This document shows positions 12,505 through 22,806 of a stretch of DNA of 64,000 nt, piece by piece. The translations under genes and the position numbers were made by a program. The notes beneath the pieces were generated by a model. It was not told the DNA's origin. It ran no database searches and saw only the letters and a program-made list of their open reading frames with translations. Numbering within the stretch: the first letter of the stretch is position 1; each line of letters opens with the position of its first letter. This DNA comes from Mesaphorura yosii (lineage: Eukaryota; Arthropoda; Collembola; Poduromorpha; Tullbergiidae), in the NCBI GenBank assembly GCA_009869945.1, contig WIXG01000048.1:62001-126000 (forward strand), read 5' to 3'.

Positions 12505-12837
12505 TAACGGCAGTCATTCTAATCCGTTAAGATGAATGTCATAATTTGTACATGGTTTGAGAAGCTTTCATATCCACTGTTTAATTAGTCGTTTAAGTCA
12601 AGGTTAGTTTGACAGTTCTGTCCGCAGTGAATGGGTAATCAATTTGAACACCGCGAAGAAAAAATGTGGGCATAGTGTAGATTCGACTGTCAATATTAAG
12701 CGCTACTTGGAGCTCAGAGTAATTTCAGATTTGCACCGAAAATATGGGATTTAAGGATAATTAGCTTCCTGTGCCTGTGCCTCTTCAGCTTTATAAAATT
12801 AGTTGACGCGAGAATATCTCTGAAGTTTTGACATGTC

Positions 12838-12854
12838 AATAAAACAGCAATAAA
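12838..12854 (+). terminator. Tandem polyadenylation signals
   Basis: Two AATAAA hexamers lie at 12838-12843 and 12849-12854, about 330 bp after the stop of the upstream plus-strand gene. Confidence 0.45.
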
Positions 12855-12996
12855 AAAATTTTCATCATGACATGGCAGATGGTGGCAATGCAAAGGACCT
12901 TTAGGGCTTTGAGCTTGAGAACTGACTGAAATGGTTTTTATTGCTGCATGTGTTATGCGAAACCTGAACTGAGTTGAGGCGCAGCTCAACCAAATA

Positions 12997-13545
12997 GGTA
13001 ACAGCTCAAGTCATGCTCGACATTTCAAGTTTCGGACATCTCATACTAAAAAACTTAAGTTATTAAAATCTCATGGTGAAAAAACTCATGTTCTGGACTA
13101 TTCATATTTTCGAAAGCTCATGTTCAAGTCCGGTCATGCTGATAAAAAGTCATGTTACGCCTTCTCATGTTAACGTGCTGCGTGATCATTTTTGCAACAA
13201 AGGACCAAATTTTATTAGGCTAGGGCGTTCATTTTAGCTTTATTTTACGAGAATATAGATAATTGGACAGTGCCCGCAGTTCAGAAGCAGTGTTTAGAAT
13301 GTTGTCACCCAATTGATGAAAAAGTGACGTAGCACTCTGACAATTATCAGATTCCAAAGATAAAAATTGGCAATTGAAATTGTTTCAAATATGTCATTCG
13401 TTTGATTTTAACCTATAGAGGATGAGTTTACGCGAACATGATTTGGGGTCAACCATGAGATTTTAGAACATGAGTCGTCATTGAACATAAGTATTCTGGG
13501 GCATGAATTTTTTAGCATGAGTCAATAAAATGAGTTGTCCTGGAA
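12997..13545. mobile_element. Fold-back (MULE-like) non-autonomous element with iterated CTCATG arms
   Basis: An identical 11-bp direct repeat, TCAACCAAATA, sits at 12986-12996 and 13546-13556 and bounds the element like a target-site duplication. The left arm (about 13007-13170) carries about nine irregular copies of (C)TCATG spaced 14-30 bp. The right arm (about 13430-13545) carries at least six copies of the reverse complement CATGA(G). The arms are therefore inverted in composition, although not an exact palindrome. The 549-bp interior has no coding potential. An 11-bp duplication fits Mutator-like elements best (usually 9-11 bp), but the family is inferred. Confidence 0.6.
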
Positions 13546-13989
13546 TCAACCAAATACGACGAGTGTAGAGTCTATGGCTCCTATCTTCATGTTGGGTGTC
13601 AGTTCGCCGAGTGAGGATAGAAAGATGGTATAAATATGCGAGTTTTTGTAGGCAGTTTATAGGGATCAGCTGTTAATTATGAAGGATTATCGAAGAAAGA
13701 AAATTAGCCATTATTTTAGTAACGAGAGGTTGATGTCTCTTCCGCCAACTTATCGAATAGCATGAACACGCAACGTTTGAATTTACATCATGATAAGTGG
13801 TCAATGATCAGGGTCCTGCCAAAACAGCTGCGGGTTATGAGCCCACAACCAAAACACGATGTTCCATTCAGTCGTGCATAGATGAAAGATCGTATCTACA
13901 AAGAACTTGAGAGTGGAGCGCTTAGACAAGATGGGGATCTATGTATTCTTCCATCTTGCCCATCTTCTACAGAAGCTAATAATAATATT

Positions 13990-14170
13990 ATCACACCATA
14001 TAATACCCAACATATGACGGTGTTTTCGCAAACATAACACTTGAAACCCTGTGGCTGAGGCTCGTAGGCTGGCAGAGACAGCGGCAACTCCGACAAGTCT
14101 GCACTCGCAATAGAAACCATTAAAATGAGTGGGCATAAAATCAAGGTCTTGCGAATAGATTGCTAGTAAT
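13990..14170 (-). other. Possible Ly6-like exon fragment (signal peptide plus CYVC)
   Basis: On the minus strand an acceptor-like CATTACTAG is followed by an open frame. It has a hydrophobic secretory-type stretch (TLILCPLILMVSIASA), a short spacer and then GFKCYVCENT, the way many Ly6/quiver-type domains begin. No matching downstream exons with the remaining cysteines or the terminal CN motif were found in the next 600 bases, and no start ATG in a good context is obvious. It may be an orphan exon, a decayed copy or chance. Confidence 0.25.
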
Positions 14171-14330
14171 GACAGTTGTTCCATAAAATACGCGCATAGG
14201 ATTTATTGCCAAGCCTAACTCAATTAAATGTATGGTAGACAGTGAAGGAGTGCAGTACGCAATCTCTGAATAATGATGACATCACAACATCAACAACCAG
14301 AAAATTGTAAACTGTAAAATTTCAACAACA

Positions 14331-14336
14331 TTTATT
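14331..14336 (-). terminator. Polyadenylation signal for RBM28
   Basis: TTTATT on the plus strand reads AATAAA on the minus strand, about 50 bp after the RBM28 stop codon. Confidence 0.55.
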
Positions 14337-14381
14337 AAAATAAAATCAATGAGACCGTTAATATGTTTGAGTACATCTAAA

Positions 14382-17189
14382 TTATTGATACCACTTGGAC
14401 TTTTTCTTTTTCGGTATAGCCTTTTCATTTTGTCGCAATTTATTCTGGTGTCTTGAAATTAATTTTTCAGCCTTGTCATCCCGAATCTTTATTTTAGGCT
14501 TGACCTGAGGTTCTCGTTTTCGTCTTTCTTGCATCTTTTTCTTCCCCTTCGACTTTGAGGGCTTGAGGCTCTTCCGGCTGATTTTTCCTTTGGGTTTTAT
14601 ACTGGGTAAAGAAGAAATGCCAAATCTCGACGTAAGTCCAGTAAACGATGGAAGTTCATCAGTGTCATCTATGTTTATCTTGGTTGTGGATTCCAGAGTT
14701 TCGTTTTTATTTGCCTTCTCGTTTTGCTTTTTCTTCTTTGTCGCCTTCATTTCGTCATTAGATTTGTCAGCAGTCTTAATATGTTTTGCCAAATTCTTCT
14801 CACGACTTTTTTCCGCTCTCTTTTCCTTTGCTTTGATGGCGGCACGATTTTCAAGAGAAAACTCAACAATTGGTCTCTATAAGCATAAAGGCCAAATGAA
14901 ATAGTCGCAGTATTCAGGCAGGCGTTTGAGGTTAAATGTTGAAGTGTATCACTAACCCTTGAAGGTGTAAATATTTTTGGATTGTTGTTTACTGCCCGTA
15001 ATGCTGTCAAGGCATGTTCATGGGTAGAAAATGTGACGAAACCATATTCCTTAGATCTTCCAATCCCGTTAAGATCCTTGTCCAACAAGTGTCTCATCAC
15101 GCGTGCCTGTAGAAGCAAATAGTACATATTAGATGCTTCTTGAGTGCTCGGGAAAGCTAACATGAATTCGGTGCTTGCGTGTTTTACCTCTGTCACTTTA
15201 GCACCAGGCCCACCATGCTTTGCAAATATTTTCCTCAAGGCAGTGTCAGACAAGTTTGGCGGTAAATTGTGGACACAAAGCCGCGTATCTGAGATAAATA
15301 TGCTCAGATTTTTTAGCATTTGCCTCTTAACTCGTTGAATTGCAGTTCGCTTGTTCATGTCTGCTGCTGATACTCCGATCGAGGCGTTGGATTCTGGACG
15401 AATAACTAAATAGCAAGTATAAATTATTAATTGCACGGAAGTAGTATGCGATCTAATTACTAACTACTCACATCCTTCACGAGCAAGGAATAAGTTTCGT
15501 TTGTCTTTGGATTCCTTCTTTACTCCTTCCTGTAGTTTACTTTCCAATTTCGTTTTCGACAGTGCCAATGAAATAATAAATTGTCGTCGCCCTAGATTGA
15601 ATTTGGATGGCTCGTTTTCAAAGTCCGCCAAACACTTACTAGCATCAGCTGGGTTCTGTCAGAAATATGCATCAATTGAAATCACTGATTATATTGGACA
15701 TATGGGTTACCACTATTAATTTACCCGAAACATTACGAATGCGGTCCCTTTCGGATGTTCAGTCAATTTGTCTTTACAGACTACAGCGTAATTGAGTGGG
15801 CCATAAGCTGAGAAGAAAGCTTTCAACTCATCCGCCGTAGTTTCGAATTCCAGATTTCTTATGAACAACGTTTTCCCTTCGTCAGCATCGTTCGGATTTA
15901 ATTTTCTACGTTTTCCATCATTGCCGTCATCCGAATCAGAATCAGCCCTATACCAAAACAAATTTACGACGAACGTTGAAATTAATCTGTTTATAGTCAA
16001 TAAAATATTAATCGTAATTACCCAAGTTTTGCTTCCTTTCGTTTCCGATCTTTCTTGCTGTCATCAGATGAATCATCATCGTCAGTATCTACGTCTTCAG
16101 TTTTCATCTGCAAAGAGTCTTCCACATAATCATACTGTTCTTCGTAGTCATCAGGAGGCTCTGTTTTGATCTTGACTTCAGGGTCTAAGCCTAACTCCTC
16201 CGTCTTTATTTCAGTGGTATCGCCTCCACCTCCACCACCTTCTTGAAACTTTTCCTTCGGCAGCGCCCAATCTATGGCAATTGGTCGGCCTAGGTTGGTG
16301 CAAGCAAGTAAAAATAACCGTTGCCACGTTCCTTATGCTTATTAAGTCTTATGCGACACGCTCACCTAAGAAAGACTTCGCATTAAGCTCCCTTATAGCC
16401 TTAGCGGCCTCTGGGACTGTAGCAAATTGAACAAAAGCACATCCAACTAGCTTCCCATTTGGTTTTCTCAGAATATTAATGTCTGTAATATTTCCATATG
16501 ACTCAAAATACTTGCGTAGATTTTCCTCATTAACCTGCGAACCGTTGAAGATAGCAAATGAGATGATTAAAATTTCGCTTCTCAGTCGGCTCTAACTAGC
16601 TGGAAGACTATTCTATCAGGCAACTTACTTCAAACGAAAGATTTCTTATAATAAGTCTTGACCTTTTCTTGATCCTTTTCGGTCTAGGCGCTTTTTCAGG
16701 AGCCGGAATATTTCTGTACTCAGCGAAGTTTGCGAAATTATTTCGCGGTTCACGATTTTGTTCCGTCCTTGATTTGGCGAACTTCAACGAAATCTTATTG
16801 CTCCCGAATTTATGTCCGTTCAGATTTTCCAATGCTTTAACTGCGTCTTCTGCCAGTGCGTACGTCACGTAAGCGACGGTGGTGTCATCATCCTCAGCTC
16901 TGTACTTCCCCTCTACAATCAAACCGAAATGAATTAAGTGCCGCTGTCAACAGATTTACGCAAAGGACTGTCTTAGGACGAGCACAACAACAAAGTATTA
17001 AGCACTTTGGATTTACGGGTAGTCTAAAGTCTCTGCGATCTTACCTTTTCGAGGATACTGAATGAAACAACGCTTGAGTGGGCCAGCTTCACCAAATAAA
17101 GTTTCTAGGTCGCGTTTGGATACTTGTCTGGGAATGTTTCCGACAAAGAGTGTCCTTGGCTTCTCATCTTCGACTTCCTCCACACTCAT
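14382..17189 (-). CDS. RBM28: RNA-binding protein 28 (Nop4-type, four RRMs)
   Basis: This is a nucleolar RNA-binding protein; the family (RBM28/Nop4) acts in 60S ribosomal subunit biogenesis. Nine minus-strand coding exons are 17045-17189, 16629-16912, 16366-16534, 16022-16289, 15725-15947, 15472-15655, 15188-15405, 14957-15106 and 14382-14876. They total 2136 nt and 711 residues; human RBM28 is 759. RNP2 motifs mark the RRMs: TLFVGNI (about residue 13), RLIIRNL (about 134), TLFIRNL (about 314) and RLCVHNL (about 467). An acidic linker with YEEQYDYVEDSLQMKTEDVD separates RRM2 and RRM3. The junction LAREGFIRPESN followed by GVSAADMNKR is strongly typical of RBM28 and fixed the correct acceptor at 15405. 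The C-terminus is Lys-rich and nucleolar-type (KKMQERRKREPQVK). The start is MSVEEVEDEKPRTLFVGN. The gene is intact. Confidence 0.95.
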
Positions 17190-18040
17190 TTTCCCAATAA
17201 AAGAACAACTTGATTACAACCTGAATTAAGTTTCGAGTACAACGTGCTAGAATCGATCAAGTCCGAAGTTCTCCCAATCAAACAAGCCGTATAGGTGTAC
17301 AGAGAACATATTGCACGTGCGATAACTCGCGGGTTCAATTCTCCCTCATTTTCTAGCGAACAAAGACTGGTGTTTCAGGCTCTACTGAGCTCTTCCGATT
17401 CTAGTTGAGTCATGTACCTCATCTGCCCAGAATCCGTTATTTTAACAGACATTCAGGGTCTTGTTAAATGACCACATTATTATGATGATTCTTACTACTA
17501 AAGTTCGAATGCGAGTACGTTGACTCTGCTAATAAAGTCAATGAAGTGTTTCAGTCGAATTATTCAACGATCAAGTTGACTGTGGAGTTTTGTATACGGG
17601 TAAAGCCTACATTTTGCCTGGTCGAGGACTGAGCAGGTAAATAAGGTAACGTCCGGGCCTTCTCCTTCCAGGAACATGAAAACGATGTCGTCAGCGCGTT
17701 CCGCCTTGTAGCGACTACAACTAATCTAAACCACAGAGCTAATCTAACCACATACACAACAAGAAGTCTATATGGAAGACGGCACAGTGGAAGGCAAGGT
17801 AGTCCAGGCAGTACCTTGATCATGTTTCTTAGAAGAAACCCGAGAATTTAGGAACAAATTGAAATGTCCAAACTCCGCTTGAACGTTTGAACCCAAGCCT
17901 GCAATTAACTTGCGATTAACTTTTCACTTTTCTTAACTCGTCTGGGATTCTTGTTCTAGGAACCCTTATCTCCAATCTAACCAAGGGGGACGACCAGTTC
18001 ATTGGGAAGGAAAGTGTTCATTTGAAACGGTACGAAACAT
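17190..18040. other. Short intergenic stretch between RBM28 and the LRR pseudogene
   Basis: The region should contain the RBM28 promoter, since the gene reads leftwards. No TATA box or recognisable exon was found. Confidence 0.35.
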
Positions 18041-18049
18041 GGTAACACC

Positions 18050-19231
18050 TGAATTCCAAAGCCTGAAAGACTTGTTGTGCCAGCGGCTTGGAGTCTGTTT
18101 CAATCAAAATGATCACTTAGCCTCAGCATCAAACACTGGCGATACTGCAGGCCCTAAGGGACTACACCCAAGTCAACAATCTGAAAACGTTGGAGATTGA
18201 CAATATTGGGACACAAGAACTGAAAATCTTGATCGATTTGGCTAATCGGGCCAAAAAACAACCTTCGACTGAATGTGTTTGATGCCTCCATTCGTGCTGG
18301 CGTTAATTACTTTGACGCCGAAACTAAACAGCTTCTACACAAATTTCTAGTTTTGCAATCAGAAAAGCTGTGTGTCCTGCGACTTAAAATCATCAGCCGA
18401 TTTGACCACTATCTGCAAGCTATCTTTGTACTTCGAGTGCCTACGATGAAAAATCTTCGCTGCTTACATCTTAGAAGAGAAAGAAGATCCCTAATTCCCG
18501 CAGAGTTTGAGAATGAGATCCTGGGCAAATGTTTTCCCAATTTGAGAAGTTTTCTTACAATTCCTTACCCACAAGCACCGACGAGTATTTTTTAAAAGGA
18601 TTTGGGCATACGACCACCCCATGAGCTACGACCATCACTGACCTGGCGCTGCACATGAAGACAGCAGCGAATATTGAACTGGTCAAGTTTCGGGCCCTGG
18701 TTTCCCTTCGTGACCTGCATTGAGATTTCCATATTTAGTTTAGTTAGAATGGAAAGCATCTGGGTCACATGGCCAGCACTCAAGTCTCTTCATATTCGCC
18801 ACCGTAAAGTTCCCAATGACGAGCCGTACAATCCGGTACGATCCACCGACTGCAAGGTCGACGTAGACCATTTTGTGGCAGGATTGCCTGGCATCGAGTT
18901 CATGCCGATGAAACCGGAGGAAGGTGCCTGGGCGCTTATTTCGATAATGGATATGCTCGCCAAGAAGGATCTTACAGAAGATCTACCAATGACCTCCTGC
19001 TTGTCCCTGCAAGAGGACCACAAAACCAGGCCCTCGATTAGTGACCTCAAGGAGCTGCAGGAGTTCACTCTGAACGTAGAAGAAATCAGCTACCACCTGA
19101 CAGACTTTGGTGGGTTGCTTGGATTCTCAATGGGAAGCCGAAAACTTCGGAAGATCGTGATCAATGGTGCAGCCCATAGTTACTGGATGTCTTTTTCGTG
19201 GTTAAGCCTACAGCAGAATCTAGGAAGGTGA
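18050..19231 (+). pseudogene. Decayed leucine-rich-repeat (F-box/LRR-type) gene
   Basis: Successive pieces with leucine-rich-repeat spacing lie head to tail in different frames. One piece, with NNLKTLEIDN and QELKILIDLAN, runs about 18145-18252. The frame then shifts at an A6 run (18253-18258) into NNLRLNVFDASI, which reads to TAA at 18593-18595 and includes MKNLRCLHLRRE. The next frame holds TDLALHMKTAANIELVKF up to a TGA near 18719. A third shift leads into WPALKSLHIRHRKVP, continuing to 19231 with DLKELQEFTLNVEEI and SRKLRKIVING. At least three frame changes a few bases apart cannot be introns, so this is a pseudogene. Long LRR arrays of this style are common in F-box/LRR families, but no F-box remains visible. 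No intact parent copy is present in the window. Confidence 0.7.
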
Positions 19232-19239
19232 TCAGATAC

Positions 19240-22200
19240 GCATTTGGTCACACTACGGTGCTCCAATTGTGAGCATTCGGGTTCTGTGGTTAATCAAGTG
19301 CTAAATACTGTAATGACCGTACATTTATTCTATCATTATTTAAGTTTATTTCATCAATAATACTATTAAATAACGTGTGTTAAGGTGCGCAATTAATATT
19401 TATAACATAATCATATTAAGAATATGTTCAGTACTAAATAGTAGTTCCGCGTAAGAGGCTGCAGATGCGCCGACAGCTAGGTTGAAATCTGAAATCACCC
19501 TATTATTAATTATTTATACTGTGCAGTTTCACTAAATAAAAATATAAAAATATGGCCCGGAAACAAGGCGCTTTTCGATGGCTGTCTGAGTATGTCTGGG
19601 GCGCTTCCTTATATGCGGAATTTGTATGTTTATATTGTTGGTATGTACTCAATCAAAAATATACTTGGCCAATTAAAATTTTTATTTATATAAATTATAG
19701 TTTAAACTCATAAATGGTCTTACTCTCTATTATGTACACTACGAGGTAATTTGCCAGCTATTCCTAATAAACACTTTTTGATAAACATTCTGGGAGGAGT
19801 CACCGGGATACCGAGCATCCGGGATTTTTAATGCTTTCTGCTATTGAATTTCTAGTACAATACACTTCGATTCGTCGCTGCTCTTATCCATCCGAAAACG
19901 GCAACGACATCTGCCCATGTAATTCCGTTGGACAGCTGCACATTCCAAAAGCATTCATGCGTTATCCGTCTATCCGTTATCGGGAAACTTGTGTCAAGTG
20001 ATGGAACGAAACGGTGCCATAATGGAATTCAGAGTTGAGTCCTTTTGACATTGTTATATGATATTAGATCATTATTGCATCAAATGATTATGATCATGAA
20101 AGCAAACCCAGAGTTCAAAATGCACCGTGCGTGCTCGCGTTGCTGAGCAACTCCTCAAAGGCAAGCAAAACAAATGCGTCAAGAGCGCTTGGGACATGCA
20201 CAATTGACTGGTTTCGAAATGCTCGAATTTGAAGGCACAGAACAGATATTATTGGGCATTGCATGCCACCATGGCCAAATCATACACGGTACGTGGCATC
20301 ACTCTTCAGGTTTTAGTGTCCGTGTTGTTTTCCAGGAAACCGAGGATTTAATGAACTCTGTCCGTGCCTCTTCTCTGTAGACTTTCGCTTCCACACGGGA
20401 CGGGTTGATATCCTCGCGGGGCTAAATTTACACAGAAGACTGTCGTCGACACGGCAGGCACAACTGACAGGTGTTGTTCACAGGAAAATTACTTCGTAAT
20501 TTTGTGCGCAGTGTTCTAAAGGGTCACCTTAAAACAAACTGCGCTCTGAGAGTTAAATCTCGGGGCTGGTGTCGTGTTTAGTACCGCATTGCAAGACACA
20601 CGTAGCAAATTCTTCATGAGCACGTAGTTTTTTGTAGTTTCTTAATCTGTGCATCGATTTCAGTGTCATCGGAATTAGTGCGTGTAAAATAAAGCACCAG
20701 ATAAGAGAAGGAGAATGATGCGATTCGAGTAAGAAAGGGTTGGGCAATCTCGCCGTTTCTTCGCTTACATCAAGCCGCGCGACGACGCTTCAACGTGTAA
20801 CTGTGAGTCCGTCATGTGTGCAGCACAGAAACAGAAGCAGTAACGGTGCAATTTGTTGTAAAAATACTTTACATACTTTTCAATAGAAATTACATTACAA
20901 AAGTCTTGATTTCATGGGCTTCGAACTTGACGAACTGTGAATTCATCGTCATCAACTCAACTCCAACCTGAGCCTTACCGTTGACTGGGGAGATGCGCTG
21001 CGCTGAGCGCTGAAGAGAATGAATTATGAGCATTCAGAACAGGATGAAAAACATTGAAGGAGGCACCGATTAACATATTTAATTGCCAAGCTCATTATTT
21101 GGGATCGAGGCACAAAGTGAACACGTTCGATCAGTGACGAGCAGGACCAGTGACCAAGGAACTCAGCATAGAATGGACTGGGCCTACAACACGACAACCG
21201 GGTAAGTTGTTAGATCGTCTCTTGCGGCGCTATTCGTGACATTGATAGCTGTTAACTGACAAGGCGCATAAATAATAAGCACTACTTTGTTCCATTTCCG
21301 TTTTCCATGTCGCTGCGGAAACAAGGTTGTACATTTCATAATCGCATTAAAGAGTTCTGAGTCCTTTTATCGGCAAAGAAGCAACTCTCTCTTGTGATTC
21401 GATAAAGTGCATGTGCACCTTTTAATAATTAAGAAGTCTTTGTTTTTGTGACGCTGACGTTAATTATGAGCCCAGAATCTTGATTTCTATTTAAAACTCA
21501 CGCAAGACTCGCATTTTCTCTTTCTGCCCTCACGTAACTCAACATTAGAAGGCTCAAAAGTCCAAGACTCGTGTCGTCTGGTTTCGTTCCTGTCACTGAA
21601 TTCGTAATTATGCACATTTGACGACAAAAATGAGAGTATGCGTGAACAGCCGTGCCGTGTCGTGCAGCATGGTTCTTTATCAAAAGCCACTGAATTTTGC
21701 TACCTTATTATTATGTGGAAAGTTTGGTCGAACTCGACGTTGGCATTGCACTTTTTAAGAAGAAGCCTAAACTTTTCAGTTTTGCGTTTGGAAATTCAGT
21801 AATTTAAGTCAAGAGCAGCAGCCGGAAATTTTGTGGACAGGAGCTGAGCATGGCTTCGCGTGCTTTTACGCAATTTGTAATTTGCACAAGTTAATCGTCC
21901 CTTCAACTGTCTCTGTGTTTCTCCTGTAAATTCTAATTGAAGGATAATTAAATTAAACACTATGTGTTATCATTCGCGTTAAAGTTCCTGCCCACCGAAA
22001 TCCAGATCCGGTGTCCAGCCATAAAGTAGAGGCAGAGGCTCGTACTTTTGGTGCCACTTCATCTCGTGACGAGTACTAATCAGTTCCGGATGAATAAATG
22101 TATGTGCAACGAAAGTACATCTGAATGCCTTTATTCGCACTTGTACGTTATACACTGAAATGAAAGCTCTTTGCAAATTTTATTACGAGATTAGGACACA

Positions 22201-22700
22201 AGCAGATTCTGTTTAGTTATACTGAGTCCCTTCATAATGGTTCATAATCCGCTTGCGTCTACACTGAATCGCGAACACCAAACGCAATGCGATGCCAGGC
22301 ACAGTGGGACTTTGCTTTTTGTCCACATGAAATTTGGTCTCACAATGCATAAAATAAAGCACGCGCGTGTGTAAAGAGAAGATCTGTCTTGCTGCATTCT
22401 GCAAGCATCTAGGAATAAATCTCTTTATGCCACGACCACGACTTGCATTCTGTGCTGTATAAACGGCACGGTAGGAGCAACAACTCTTTCGAGATCCCAA
22501 ACTCAAAACAGAACCCATGGCATCACATCACCGTCGGTGTTCTCAATCAGTTGCAATTTACATTTATTCAAAGTGAGACGCTCAGCGTAAACAAAGCAAT
22601 ACACATCGAGCACGAATTTGTGATTGCATTGTTTTATTTCGATCAAATTAACTCAATTCTTAAAATTACAAAAATTGTAATCGATATACAATTACTGTGT
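19240..22700. other. Gene-poor stretch upstream of Tubby
   Basis: The segment 19310-19740 is markedly AT-rich. No supported exon, RNA gene or clean terminal-repeat element was found. The Tubby promoter and 5' UTR should lie at the right end. Confidence 0.35.
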
Positions 22701-22806
22701 GAAAATACTTGTACGCGACGCGAAAATGACATTTCGAGTTTATGTGAATAGAAACTAATTTTGTTTGTGCCTATCTCTGTCTTCTCACGCAATTTTGTGA
22801 CACAAA

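Noticed and set aside
15394-15405. Acceptor TCCAG at 15394 for the RBM28 exon
   Set aside because: Using it creates an immediate in-frame TAA. The acceptor 12 bases upstream gives the conserved LAREGFIRPES junction.
17310-17350. tRNA-like T-loop (GGGTTCAATTC)
   Set aside because: The flanking bases do not form a five-pair T stem, and no anticodon arm or acceptor pairing is present upstream.
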